NCBI GenBank assembly: GCA_025602915.1
Contig: JAHLJZ010000008.1
Location: forward strand, 248,001-312,000
Direction: 5' to 3'
DNA length: 64,000 bases
Source of the DNA: Paraphysoderma sedebokerense
Lineage: Eukaryota > Blastocladiomycota > Physodermatomycetes > Physodermatales > Physodermataceae
Shown: piece after piece, positions 24,947 through 36,671 of the stretch
Layout: each line of letters opens with the position of its first letter
Position numbering within the stretch: the first letter of the stretch is position 1
Position numbers and translations under genes: made by a program
The notes under the pieces: model-generated
The model's database searches: none
Told to the model about the DNA's origin: nothing
Seen by the model: only the letters and a program-made list of their open reading frames with translations

Positions 24947-25869
24947 GTTCAAGCATCTGTCGGATTTGAATTGAAAATTGTTTCGCCTAGCCTCCCTTTA
25001 CTCTTACCACTCCCTCTTCGCAGCCGCAATTGTTCCATTTTTAAGCAGTCTTTAAATATTCATCTGAAAACTGTATTTATATTTTTTCTGCTATAGTTGG
25101 TTTGAATGTGTTGAATCTTCAAATCAATATTTACAATCATTCATTCTGATTCGTTTTGCTTGAAACCGCCGACCAAACTTCACTGTTATTGTGGTTTTAT
25201 CAAAATGTGTTATAGCATAATATTTCTTTATACGCATACTTATCTTTAGTTGGGATGTATGAATGACGAAATGTGTGGTCCGACAGCTTCGTAGATAAGT
25301 CCGATCACATTCTGTCTATGACTTTTCAATCCGTTGACAATATGACGTTCCTCACGACATAACGGAGAGCAGCCGAGATTACTAAAAATAAGCAGACAGA
25401 TGCACTTTCTCGGATTATTCGTAATGTTGGGACGAGATGGATTTTTCCTGCGGATGTTGCCGGTTTTTATTGGTGGGATTACACCCTGAAATCTCTGGGA
25501 TTTCCCCCACATTCGCCCAAGTGGGCGGCAATGGCCATTAAGTCTTTTATCTCACGAATATCACACGAAGTCAGGCAAGTCAGTACTTTACATAACCTGT
25601 AGAAAATTGCGCTCGAAAATTTGCCAGATTGAAGCCATCAGATATTTTGAAATTGCCTAATACAGATTCTAGTCGCCAAAAACTAGGTGCCAATTGATTG
25701 TTCCCCCGAGTCGTCGCGCGAAGGAGGCTGAGCTAAAACTGGGCAATTCCTTCCGTTCATATTTCCAGATTTTTTCGCTGTGAAATTGAAAATATAAATA
25801 CACATGTTGGCCTCATTAATCCAGTACAGTTCTTCCGCCAATATTTATCTCTTTGCATTAGCACCCAAC
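24947..25869. other. Spacer between receptor copy 4 and the 4-TM gene
   Basis: AT-rich DNA. A minus-strand open frame at 25246-25512 has no splice support or homology. An in-frame ATG at 25804 could extend the next gene by 22 residues. Confidence 0.4.
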
Positions 25870-26372
25870 ATGTCTCACAACTTGAAAATTTATCTCTTGG
25901 GATTCACTATTATTAGTATGGCCGCCGCGAGTGGCAATATCGTCTCCGCTATAAATGCCTTCCAAAATGACTCAACAATAGAGGCAGCACTTGCTATAGC
26001 GGCTGCCGTACTGACAGTTCCGATTTGGATTGCCCTTTTTAAGACACCAGTATGGTTTCTCCATCTTTTGACACATCGCTGTTGCAACTAACCTTTTGTA
26101 AAGGACTCCAAAGTCGGTACCATGGGCCTTCTGTCACTGTACTGTGCTGTCGCTATTGCATATAGTGTCATATATGCAGAAAGGGTGCCATTAAAAGCAA
26201 CCTTGATGATTTTGCATGTGCGTATCAATTATATTTCATTGCGAAGCGGTGGGACAAAACTGACAAATCATTCGAATATCATTAGTGGCTATATCTCTCG
26301 TTTGCGGGTCTCTACCTCCACAAATTCCAATGTAACAAAAAGACAGCTCAAACAACAGTGCTCTGTAAGTGA
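25870..26372 (+). CDS. Small four-helix membrane protein, unrecognised
   Basis: Proposed three-exon gene (25870-26049, 26104-26217, 26286-26372), all phase-0 junctions, 126 residues. The predicted helices are IYLLGFTIISMAAASGNIV, AALAIAAAVLTVPIWIALF, LLSLYCAVAIAYSVIYA and WLYLSFAGLYLHKF, with a short cysteine/lysine tail. The four-helix layout recalls MARVEL-type or tetraspan vesicle proteins, but no signature residues prove it. Support comes from three consecutive in-phase GT-AG junctions, each linking hydrophobic segments. It lies between receptor copies 4 and 5. An alternative start at 25804 is in frame. Confidence 0.55.
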
Positions 26373-26944
26373 CATCATTATGTGCTGTTTATGGGTTAAG
26401 AATGGTAGCGACTTTACTCTACATGGTTATCTTGTGAAATAAATCAGTTTCAGACTAAAATCATCCCGTTCTGGTTCGCGATGCTTATTAGCTGATTAAT
26501 GTTTTTGGTTATTGTGTCTCGTCAGAAAACATGACAGTGAAATATTTGCTTATACGTGTAATAAATATATAATGATCAATGACGGGATGTCGGGTCTCGC
26601 ATCTACTTGCATCCGTCCGATTACAATCGGCTTATGACGCTAATTTGGTTTTAAGTAATAATTGAGAAATCATCGGCGCATTGGAGGAACCCAAGTATGA
26701 GCTAGCAATACAATTAGTATGCTCATTTTCTGCCTGTTTTAATCTAGCAGAGGAATAGGATCTGACAACATTTGCAGTTTTCAGCTGCATTTAGCCCCTT
26801 CGGGCCAGACCTTTCATCAGTTACCGTGAATTCAAACTTGTGTATTGGTATAATATTGCAACTTACATATTTGACTCATTCTGTTATGGATTTCATCTTT
26901 AATGTCGTCCCAAACTAATCTTATGAAATAATAGCATCGTTTTA
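26373..26944. other. Spacer before receptor copy 5
   Basis: AT-rich noncoding sequence; presumably the promoter of receptor copy 5. No repeat or RNA gene recognised. Confidence 0.45.
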
Positions 26945-28407
26945 ATGGGGCCTCAAAATTTAACTACATCGACGGTGTACCCTGAGCCTGTACCGACTAC
27001 ACTGCAATGGATACTTCCGAATTCCTCCATTGCTCTCAATTTGGTTTACGCTATCATTACTATTATCAGTTCTTTAATGAGCAGTCTCGTCATTATCACG
27101 TTATTTCGCCATCGCCAAATCTTGACGACCTCACATTTATCCCTCATAAATGTCGTTTTATGCGATTTATTCTTCGGCTTGTTCCCAGTAATTATTGTTT
27201 TAAACCATGCCATAAACCACGAAATAGACATGGCATGGTGCCAATTTGATGGTTTCATTAATATAGCATTTGCTGGTGGGTCCTCCAATTGTTTGGGTCA
27301 ACAGAATTTCAACCCATTATTCTCCAATATTGACAGTCTTATGATTTTCCGTTTTCCAGGTACTTCTCTGCTTTCACTCACAGTCATGTCAGCTGAAAGA
27401 TATTTTCATATCGTCCGTAACAAATTTCTTACAGCCAAGCAAATTATTATCTTGCTGTGTTGTTGTTGGATTTGGTGCCTATTTTTCGCGTCGTTCCCCT
27501 TCATCACACAGACATACAACGTAGTGCAGGTGAGAATCGCCTGTTAGAGGGGCTTAGAGCTGTCAACCATGGATTAATTTTCACTTATTTCTATTCTAGT
27601 CCTCTGGAATTTATTGTCTCGGTGACGCGACTGTCGACTCTTTTCCGACAAAATTCTATGGTGTCATCTGCGGAGGCACTGTTCTGTTTGGCATGATATT
27701 TACCGCAACATCTTACTATCTGATATATAAAAAAGCAATTAAAGGTTATTCTCGTAATCCTTAAATTCTAGTGTTAAATCATATCCATTAATCAACTTGC
27801 TATGTTCCCTCCATTCGACACTCCACAACTTAGATGGCTTTAAATGGAAGCTGGGATCTTCTTCTGATGTTGTTAAAATATCCAGTAACGGCAGTAACTT
27901 AGCCAACTCAAAGCGAGAACAAGGCCAACCTATTGGTATTAACACTGCTGTTCTCGGTGAAATGGAAGATGGGACAGCATACAAAAAACAAATGAAACTG
28001 ACGCAAAAGTTGGCTTTAATTACACTGTTGTTCTTTATCGGTGAATACTTGTTTGTTTACAATACAAACATATATTCCGCTTCATGACTTAATTTATTCA
28101 CACAGGATGGGCTCCAATGGGTTTCAACTTTTTTTATCAGGTTTTTTCAGGATCACAGCTGCCTCCATTTTTTGACTTCGCATGCGGATTTCTCGGATTA
28201 AGTAATGGCATTTTTAATAGTATCGTCATTTTAACAATGGATAAAAGATGGGAATTCAAAACTTTTCAGCATATCCTATGCTTGTTCTCCAAATGTTTTT
28301 ACCCGCGTCAATCTTTGAAGCAAATTAACGAACTGAGCGAATCATTAGCGGTTATGAACAAGACTAAAAACATCTCTTCGGAACAGATGTCCAACGTTCA
28401 AAGATAA
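26945..28407 (+). CDS. Rhodopsin-like (class A) GPCR, copy 5
   Basis: The most complete member of the array, 384 residues. Exons 26945-27275, 27360-27529, 27600-27744, 27834-28040 and 28106-28407. A short extracellular N-terminus contains an N-glycosylation sequon (NLT). TM1 is followed by FRHRQILTTSH, TM2 NVVLCDLFFGLFP, AWCQFDGF, SAERYFHIV (E/DRY equivalent), CCCWIWC, IYCLGDA, a third loop with DGFKWKLG and an S/N-rich stretch, then KLALITLLFFIGWAPMGF and TM7 GLSNGIFNS. There is no retinal lysine. The C-terminus has no clear lipidation site. As the other copies, it should act at the cell surface with heterotrimeric G proteins; the ligand cannot be read from sequence. Confidence 0.88.
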
Positions 28408-28866
28408 CAGACGACGCTCGAGGTTTCATTTCAGTACAGAGAATTTGATTATTTGGTCTACTTAAGGCTATGATATCAAATTCCACAACGAGTAATTGAT
28501 ACAAGAACGGTCTCGTAGGTGTAAAACAATTACTAGAGCAAATTAATGTACAGCCGTTTTTAAGTAATATATATAAGTCAATCGCTAAGGTAGCCTTTAT
28601 ATTGATCCTGTAGTGAATTATAACAAAACATTTTGTGTCTTCAGTTACATGAATTTATATTCAATTCTAATATAACCACTCAATTATAATATTTTGGTAT
28701 GAATGCTTAAGTTATCAAATAATTCAATGCCAATAAAGGCTCTGGGATGGTAGCTCAACAAAGATGAGGGAGAGGGCTCTCATCAGCAAATTTGACAACC
28801 GAAATAACAGCCCAGGCGACTAATTTTATTAAATTACTATGAATACATAATGTTATATGTCAGAAT
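28408..28866. other. Convergent spacer
   Basis: Tail-to-tail region between receptor copy 5 and the first secreted ART-like gene. AT-rich, no feature supported. Confidence 0.45.
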
Positions 28867-30372
28867 CTATATCCACTTCTTATTCACAAAAATCCAAGCA
28901 TCCCATCCTTCGTAAGCCTGAGGTTGCTCTTGTGCCACTTCTATAAAATCTTGATACTTGAATTTTAAAAGTGATGCATAGGTGTCCCCAAAGAACCGGC
29001 CTAAATTTGTCTGTCCTTCCCTTTGTAACTCCATATCTTCCTCAAAGAATAACCCTTTTTCTTCTGTGTCCTTTTTACTTCCTTTCGTCTCTGATTCTCG
29101 TTTCTTGAACGACTCAAAATTAAAATCTGTTGCATCACTTGCGGCTATATCATCGACAGCGCAGACTGCAACTAGACTTTTAACATGCTCGCTGTCAAAT
29201 TTGGCTTCCATCTGCTTACCTGTTCGATATAAATGACTAAACACTACGGGGACGTGAGGGTTTCTCTTGATTTGATAATGTTCGTAAAGGTACATCGAAA
29301 GAATATTGCTAGGTCCATCAAGAGTCCAGAATTTAGGAGAGTACTTGGAGATAACAACTTTAGGAATGTCTTTCCAGAATTCGTCGCCTGCAAATACTAG
29401 AATTTCAAATGCATTAGATCGCTGAATAGAAGAATAACAAATGTTCAGTCGGACAACGCACCAGCACAAACAGCTTGCTCGCATACTTTTTTGTCATCTT
29501 CTGTGGCTTCTGGATTATTGGCTTCCAGTTTTGTAAGACACTCAAGTCTGCTTTGTTCCGCAAACTGGCGAGATTCCTGTTTCATATGAAGTATAATACA
29601 TGGCCAAAGCGAGAGTTAGACTTATGAGAGAATAAGAAGCTGCCATTCAACAAGAATACGGCAGATACTGCAAGTAGTGACATGCTTGCGATGTTAAGAT
29701 ACATACACTAATTGCGTCCGTAACGTAGAACCCCTTTCCAAATTTATCGTACTTCATCTTCCCCTCAGAGCTTCTCTTCGTCACATCCTCATCCACTTCA
29801 ATACCATTATGAATAGAGTCGATGTGCGATGAAATGGTACCATGCCAACCAACAAATACCAGATCTTTTAATTTGTCGGGATTAAAGCATTGATCGGTGT
29901 GAATTTTTTGAGGTATAGCAGATTTGGGGGGTTCAGTTAAACATTTAAATATTTCATTGCCATTACTGAAAACCTTTTGTAAAAAGTATTGAACTTTTGG
30001 CGAAATATCTCCTGCCGGTTTGTTTTGCTCTCGAGGGGAAGATGATGGGTTTGAACGTTGGAAGCGATTTGAAGGAGAGATTAAATTTTTTGCATCCGGA
30101 ATTGGTTCTTCGAAATCGGAGTCCGAGTCGAAATCGCCACCAGCAAGAGGATCAAATGCACGAACTGGCGCTAAGCGATGACTGCGAGATGATTCAGAAA
30201 CTGATGGGAATGGTTGAACTCTTTGTGGTTTAATAGTGGACGAAGAGGGAGTAAGTTGTCTCGTCCCGTGGAAGGTAGATTGCGGAGCCATAGCTGAATT
30301 GATGGGGACAACGACTGCCTCGGACAAGGCAGCTCCAAACATCAGAATAGAAAACAAGGATGTGACAAGCAT
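28867..30372 (-). CDS. Secreted ADP-ribosyltransferase-like protein, paralog 1
   Basis: The start at 30372 gives a signal peptide (MLVTSLFSILMFGAALSEA). After a proline/serine-rich linker, the segment FVGWHGT, about 40 residues, then GKGFYVTD, resembles the His and Tyr motifs of H-Y-E type ADP-ribosyltransferases. Further exons hold a cysteine-containing helix region (ESRQFAEQSRLECL), KVVISKYSPKFW and KQMEAKFDSEH, whose QxE-like pattern could supply the catalytic glutamate. At least four exons; the gene looks whole. No enzymatic assignment can be certain without structural comparison. It is the most diverged of three local paralogs. A secreted, lineage-specific role is likely; nothing shows a target. 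Confidence 0.6.
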
Positions 30373-31308
30373 GAGTAAGTCGTCAATAGATTTATATAAG
30401 AGGGCAATCAACTGCTGTAGTATGAGTTTGAATTTTCGCTTTCCGTCTGCTCTTCATCTGCTCTTTAGATGTCGCTACCCCGAAAGCGCGAAACAAGCCG
30501 ACACATTCCTTGTTTCAATTGATTCTATGCGTTTTAAAATTGAAACATGGTAGGATACTATAAACAATTGAGTCCTCAAAAGAACCTAAAATGCACAAAG
30601 GACAGAACAAAAGTCACATGTGGCACAATTATTTTTGATACTCCTTATAGTCCCGACTTATGAACCTAATAAATCGAACATGAGAATTTTATTGAGCATC
30701 CGCAGAAACTGCGTTTCAGAATAACACAACAAGCATATTTCAGGAGCGAACACTGGTGAGGATATAGTAATTGTGCGGGAATTGTTCAATATTATTTGAT
30801 TTGTTTAGTTAGGTAACGGGATTGCTTATGGTTAAAACTTTCATAAAGGAAATCGAGGGATATTTATGCTATGCTATATTTTGAATTCCGCGAATGCGGT
30901 GGAACAAGCAGTTTAATATTCAGTATATAGTTCGGATACAGTCATATTGTGTCAGTAGAAAAGCATTGATTCATGGTGAATTATAACAATATTCTCTCTG
31001 TCGCAGAAAGTCGCACTAGAATGAAATGCAATTAGGATTCGATTAGTATGAATTGCGACGTACGGTCAGCCTACGCGACAAACACTCGAAAAAGCGCCCG
31101 ACACTGGCGAGAGGTAAAAGTCACTTTAAATACAGCCAATCCAAATATTTGATCCATCCGACGACTTATGTCTACTTGTATATTGTGTAATTTCTTTATG
31201 TCTATTGCTTACAAAGGGTATCATCTAACATGAGAACTATATGTGAACAAATAATGGGGACAATATGCCAATCCTACAGCACGATAACAATGGTGATTTG
31301 GAAATTAT
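30373..31308. other. Spacer; start of tandem duplication unit 1
   Basis: No gene. From about 30894 the sequence matches 34155 onward and marks the left end of the first duplicated unit, with shared TCATATTGTGTCAGTAGAAA. Confidence 0.6.
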
Positions 31309-33060
31309 TTACATCCATTTCTCAGCGCCGATAATAGAAACATCCCACGCAGTAGTGCTTGTCGGTCGGAATTCCCAATTTACGAGGTTCCACTGATATC
31401 TCATTTCACTCATTCCCGAGTAGTAAGACCCGAAGAAACGGGGCACCGTGTCAATGAGGGCTTCTGGAGGTGTCATAGTCTTTGTAATACTCATGGCCCC
31501 AAAATTAGGATTTTCTTCAAGGAGTTTGTGGGCAATGTTATCGTAAGTACAGACGGCAACTAGGTGACGAGTATGACGAGAATCAAACTTCGCTTCCATT
31601 TGGGTGCCACGACGATACATATGACTAAAAAAGATGAGTTTAAAATGAGTGACTGCTGTCTTCTGATAAAACGTGAAAGGAAAAGTTACCCGAAGACGAT
31701 AGGGTCATCAGAAAGTCTATTTTGCTTCATATAACCGCTGACGAGTTGTTGCGGCACACCTTCCATCCAGTAGTTGGGTGAATGTCTGCTAACGACTACT
31801 TTTTTCGCTCTTTTCCACCAGTCTTTACGAGCAAATATAGCACACATGACATAATTACAATTTTTCTCATTCTGGTTCTCTTCTTCGAGACCAGCGGATT
31901 GCCGCAAGCATTGTATTCTTGCTAGTTCTGCTTGTTGTCTAGCGGCCTGGCTGGAAGTCAGACTTCTGCTCGTTGTGCAGTAAGGTATGTGAAGGGCCGA
32001 CTTACCATAAGTTCATCGCGGACGTAAAAGCCATCGCCCAATCGACCTTTCTTTGGTTGCGATACAGCATCACCTGTCGCAACAGCCAGCTCCGAGCTGA
32101 TTACGATTTTTTCTTGTAGGGAATCAACATTCTCCAATACATCACCTTCAGACAGAGAATGGAAGGATGAATACCAATTGAAAAGGCAGAACGCAGAGTA
32201 TATCGAAAGGACTGACCATGCCAACCAATGAATTCTAATCCTAAATCTTCTAGATTATTTGAATCAAACGGACAAGTTTCGCTTAGTTGGTTGGCCAACG
32301 GAGATGGGGCACAGGATTCTTGTTGAACGCTCGATGGGGACATCTTTACGACATCTCTGAACACAAAAGGAACAAATTTGCTCTGATCTTCCGGTATGCC
32401 ATTAGAATCAGATGGGACAGCATTCAGTCTGGACGATCGCTGGGGTCGGGCAACTTGTGGTGCCACGGAGGAAGGAAAGCGCCTATGTTCGATTCGGGTG
32501 AACGTTCCTTGAGAGATACTTTGGGACGAAAGTGGAATCACGGTAGATGTGATATCAGTGTAGAGGAAGAAGGATAGATATAAGATTGCTCTGATTGAGG
32601 CCGTGATTTTCATCTTGGACAACGGATACAAAAGTTTGTTAATGGAGGCAGAGGATGGGTTGTCGCCTTTTATGTTGGTATAAAAATCAGCATTGACGTA
32701 ATGATTCGCAATGTTGGCCGGGTGACGACAAGAATAGGGGCCGACCGCCTTGATTCCAGCATATCGCTTCGTCGTGCCGTAAACAATTGCCCTTTGAAAC
32801 CCCGACAATTATCATCATCTCTGATAACGTAACGTGGTCGGGCACTTATCTGATACAACGCGTGAGCTTACGTCGGAGCTCCTGAAGTTTCATCGATTCA
32901 TAAACTCTGCTTTTGAGATCTCTTTTTTGCTAAGTTTTGGCTTTGCCCCTTTTCTTGATTGGCTACACAAGCAATGGACGCTCTGTCGCCAAATGATTCA
33001 TTTCCACCGGCTTTATTGTCTACATTTCTGAAGCCAAAAACGACATTTTAAGAGCGGCAG
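30894..33060. repeat. Tandem duplication unit 1 (about 2.2 kb)
   Basis: Matches 34155-36465 in the same orientation: shared 3' flank, the paralog 2 gene, and upstream DNA containing GATAACGTAACGTGGTCG and ATTGGCTACACAAGCAAT. Similarity is high in the flanks and gene with scattered indels. About 1.1 kb of unrelated sequence lies between the units. Confidence 0.8.
31309..32613 (-). CDS. Secreted ADP-ribosyltransferase-like protein, paralog 2
   Basis: The start at 32613 gives a signal peptide (MKITASIRAILYLSFFLY). The mature part has a linker with SSRLNAVPS and VVKMSPSS, then FIGWHG, an in-phase intron, DVLENVDSLQ and LGDGFYVRDEL: the same His and Tyr spacing as paralog 1. C-terminal exons contain KVVVSRHSPNYW, RRGTQMEAKFDSRHTRH and a final WDVSIIGAEKWM. 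The gene appears whole, with about four introns. It is very close to paralog 3 and sits in the matching position of a tandem duplication. Enzymatic activity and target are unproven; the signal peptide argues for secretion. Confidence 0.62.
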
Positions 33061-33487
33061 TAGCACATTTTGTTCCTGCTCTCTGGTAGTCACTTCCCTT
33101 AACATTTGTGACCCACTAAGGAACTTTTCCGACTGAGTTTTCCCTCGATTTTCCGTGTAAGGAACCCGTCCGGCAAGTTTCACGTCACACGTTGTCAGTT
33201 CCCATCTTGGAAGTTCTAAACTCGTCGATCTCACGATGTGTAGAGTTTCCCTTCCTGTTTCCAAAGCAGACGCCCTTTCCTTTTGATGTACACAGTTTGA
33301 AGTCCAATAAGTGTGACATCCGTTTACAGTAGACTGGGCCGAGGAGAATTGACAGCGCTCAGGTAGATGGTCTGCAGTATGAGCACACAGTGTCGTAAAA
33401 TTAATGAATTATATGCTAATTTTTGCCAGTTAAAACTATTCCCATTTATCATTCTTCACGTCTACATGCGTATCCCTTATAAATCAA
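32614..33487. other. Upstream region of paralog 2
   Basis: Presumed promoter of paralog 2. Contains a degraded counterpart of the small open frame found upstream of paralog 3 (PRYVIRDDD at 32810-32845, minus strand). Beyond 33060 no similarity to the other unit remains. Confidence 0.5.
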
Positions 33488-33974
33488 CTAATAACTATCC
33501 ATTCCACGATTTGGAGTCCGTTTGGTGAATAACTTGGACAAATCGACGGCATGAGACCCCTTCTGTGGAGTCGACTGCCATCGATTATTTCGAACAAATG
33601 GTCCTAATTTCAGCACAGATTTTATGGCCCGCATAAGACCCACTGCTGCTTCCCCCTCTTTTGTCTCGCTCCGGGAGAAGTAATAAAAAAACATGAGCAA
33701 CGTTACTTTGGATGAGGATACTAGGATCGATTGCTGGTCTAGTATAAGGGTCCGAATACGATTGCGTGAAGTCTCCGTCTGCAACATTTTTCTTTTGGCC
33801 GTCCGCGGGGAATTCTTTTGTATCGTCGACTGATTTGGGAGGTTCATTTGCACCTACTCCTCTGAGGAGGGGAAAGCGTATTGACGGAGGAAGTAAGACA
33901 TTGCAACGAGCCGTAATCTGTGAATAGAGTCTTCTTAATTCTTGGTGTCTCAGATTAGACGGCCTCATGCATCC
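33488..33974 (-). CDS. Hypothetical small protein between duplication units
   Basis: Two overlapping minus-strand open segments, 33974-33710 (from an ATG giving MRPSNLRHQELRRLY) and 33680-33488 (ending NRWQST...TPNRGMDSY). Their composition is protein-like, with basic N-terminal residues that could be a mitochondrial presequence. I could not find a GT-AG intron that joins them in phase, so either the structure is wrong or one segment is spurious. No family recognised. Confidence 0.3.
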
Positions 33975-34582
33975 CTTAGCCAGTGTCCTCCATTTTCTTT
34001 TCAACAATTAAGTCCTATACTCCTGTAATGCATCCACCCTTCTGGAAGTTTCCCTATTTCTGGGTCACCGTCGTCGTCCTCATTATTCTCCTCGTCGTTG
34101 ATGCTTATAAAGAATGGGAAAGCAGTCATGGCAAACTTTGAACGATGGGTTTGACATGCGGTGGATCAAGCAGTTTTATATTCAGTATATAATTTGGATA
34201 CAGTCATATTGTGTCAGTAGAAAAGCATTGATTCATGGTGAATTCTAACAATAGTCTCTCTGTCGCAGAAAGTCGCCCTAGAATGAAATGCAATTAGGAT
34301 TCGATTAGTCGGAATTGTGACGTACGGTCAGCCTACGCGATAAATACTCGAAAAAGTGCGCGACACTGGCGTGAGGTGAAAGCAAACTTTAAATACGGCC
34401 AATCCAAATATTTGATACAGTCGAGAATTATGCCAACTTGTATATTCTATAATCTTTTATATGGGTGTTGCGTACAAAGGGTATCATCTAACATGAGTAT
34501 TATATGTGAACAAATAATGGGGAACAGTGTGTCACACTACAGTACAATAGCATTAATGTTGTTTACAACTGTTTCAAAATAT

Positions 34583-35889
34583 TTAGATCCACTTATAATT
34601 GCCAATAATGGAAACATCCCACGCCGTGTTTATAGTGGGCTGGCTCTCCCAATTCAGGATATTCCAGTGATAACTCATTTTACTCATTCCCTTGTAGTAA
34701 GACCCGAAGAAACGAGGCACAGTGTCTATGAGGGCTTCTGGTGGTGTATTTGTCTTAGGAATACCCATGGCCTCAGAATTAGGATTTTCTTCAAGGAGTT
34801 TGTGGGAAATGTTATCGTAAGTACAGACGGCAACCAGGTGACGAGTATGATGAGATTCAAATTTTGCTTCCATTTGGGTGCCACGTTGATAGATATGACT
34901 GAAACAGATGGTTTTAAAATGAGTGACTGTATCTTCTGATGTAACGTTAAGGGAAAACTTACCCGAAGACGACTGGGGCCTCGGAAAGTCTAACTTTGTT
35001 CATATGCTCATCGACGAGCTTTTGTGGTACACCATCTGTCCAGTAGTCGGGTGAGAGTCTACTGACAACAACCTTTTTCGCTGGTTCCCACCAGTCTTTA
35101 CGGGCAAATATAGCGCACATGGCGTAATCACAATCTTTTTCGTCTTGTTCCTCTCCCTCGAGACCAGCAGATTGCCGTAAGCATTGAAATCTTGCTTGCT
35201 CTGCTTGGTATCTAGCTTGCTGGAAGGAAGTTAGAGTTCTGCTCGTTGGCCAGTGTGGGCAATTAAAGGGCCGAACTCACCATAATACTATCGTGGACGT
35301 AGAAACCACTACCAAATCGACCTTCCTTTGGTTGTGCTACAGCATCGCCAGTTGCGACAGTTCGCTCCGAGTTGACTACAATCTTTTCTTGTAGTGAATC
35401 AACATTCTGCAACACATCACCTATTGGACAGAGAAGGGAAGGATTAGTGCCGATCCAAATGGCAGAATGCAGAATGCAGAAATCAAACTGACCATGCCAA
35501 CCGATGAATGTTAAACCCATTTCCTTCAAATCGTTAGAATCAAACGGACAAGTTTCGCTAATTCTGTCAGCGAACGGGGACGGGGCACAGCTCTCTTGGT
35601 CGACGCTTGATGGGGACATCTTCACTACATCCCTGAACATGAAGGGCATAAATTTCCTTAAATGTTCTTCCGGTACACCGTCGGAAGCAGATGGAACAGC
35701 ATTCAGTCTGGACGAACGAAGAGGTCGGGCAACCGGGATGGGCGCAGTCGAATGAATGCGTCTATGTTCGACAGGGGTGATTGTACCTCGAGAGATACCT
35801 TGGGATGAAATCACCATGGCAGACGCGATATCGGCGTAGAAGACGAAGGAAAGGTAGAAGATTGCTGTGATAGAGGCTGTGAGTTTCAT
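34583..35889 (-). CDS. Secreted ADP-ribosyltransferase-like protein, paralog 3
   Basis: Close sister of paralog 2. The start at 35889 gives a signal peptide (MKLTASITAIFYLSFVFYA). FIGWHG, an in-phase intron, DVLQNVDSLQ and FGSGFYVHDS repeat the His/Tyr motif arrangement. Later exons hold KVVVSRLSPDYW, the QMEAKFESHHTRH block and a WDVSIIGNYKWI end. Conservation of signal peptide, motif spacing, intron positions and C-terminus between two duplicates suggests both are still under selection. Function as an ADP-ribosyltransferase is inferred from motif pattern only. The organism may secrete these toward a host, prey or competitor, but nothing in the sequence shows the target. Confidence 0.62.
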
Positions 35890-36103
35890 GGTTTGGGACA
35901 ACGGATGCAAAAGTTTGTTAAGGGAAGAAAGGTGATCCGTTGTCGCCTTTTATGTCTTTGCAATGTCGACAAATGATATGAAAACCAGCATTGACGGAGT
36001 GATTCGCAATGTTGGCAGGGAGTGCCACAAGAATAGGGACCGACCGCATGAGCGCTACTTGATTCCCCTGTGTAATAGACACTATATTTGATCTTCTCGG
36101 TGT

Positions 36104-36415
36104 CTATGGGTGACGCTGAGGAGCATATCGTTGCGCCGCGCCATGGTCAATTATAATTTGAAACCCGCCATACTCGGTTTCTCCCCTGTACCCGTTTGGA
36201 ATTTCGACGGCATCATCATCTCTGATAACGTAACGTGGTCGGCACTTATCTGATACAGCTGCGAGGGCATTACGTTGGAGCTCCTGAAGTTTCATCGATT
36301 CGTCAACCCATCTGCTTTTGAGATCTCTTTTGCTAGATTTTTTGCCCCTTGTCTGATTGGCTACACAAGCAATAGACGTCCTGCCAAAAAGCTTCATTTC
36401 CACCGGCTTTATCAA
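36104..36415 (-). CDS. Hypothetical 103-residue protein upstream of paralog 3
   Basis: Open frame rich in basic residues (GKKSSKRDLKSRW), a helical middle (SMKLQELQRNALAAV) and CRPRYVIRDDDAVEIP. The matching position of duplication unit 1 keeps only PRYVIRDDD and is otherwise disrupted. It may be a small gene, an upstream exon, or chance. No family recognised. Confidence 0.3.
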   Translation of the reverse strand: MIKPVEMKLFGRTSIACVANQTRGKKSSKRDLKSRWVDESMKLQELQRNALAAVSDKCRPRYVIRDDDAVEIPNGYRGETEYGGFQIIIDHGAAQRYAPQRHP

Positions 36416-36671
36416 CTACATTTATCAAGCCAAGTACGACAGTTTTAAGAGCAGCAGTAGCAATTTTTGTTACTATCTTTTATTCTTACTTTTATTGATA
36501 TTCGTTTAATCATAAGAGATGGAGTATGGTTAGTTGGCTGACTTGAAACCTACTTGAAACAACGATTACGCCCCTGATACGATGGTCTGACAAAGCGAGA
36601 GCCAAACTCCTCTGATGATCTCTTAATGCAACTGCCTGCCCGAACACCGGTAATAAGACTATACAGAAACT

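Larger units (their letters stand above)
34155..36465. repeat. Tandem duplication unit 2 (about 2.3 kb)
   Basis: Direct repeat of 30894-33060 carrying paralog 3. Both flanks align: the 3' flank with GATTCATGGTGAATT and the upstream part with CTCCTGAAGTTTCATCGATT. This unit keeps an open upstream frame that is broken in unit 1. Confidence 0.8.

Noticed and set aside
25246-25512. 88-codon minus-strand frame
   Set aside because: Composition is not protein-like, with no splice context and no recognisable motif.
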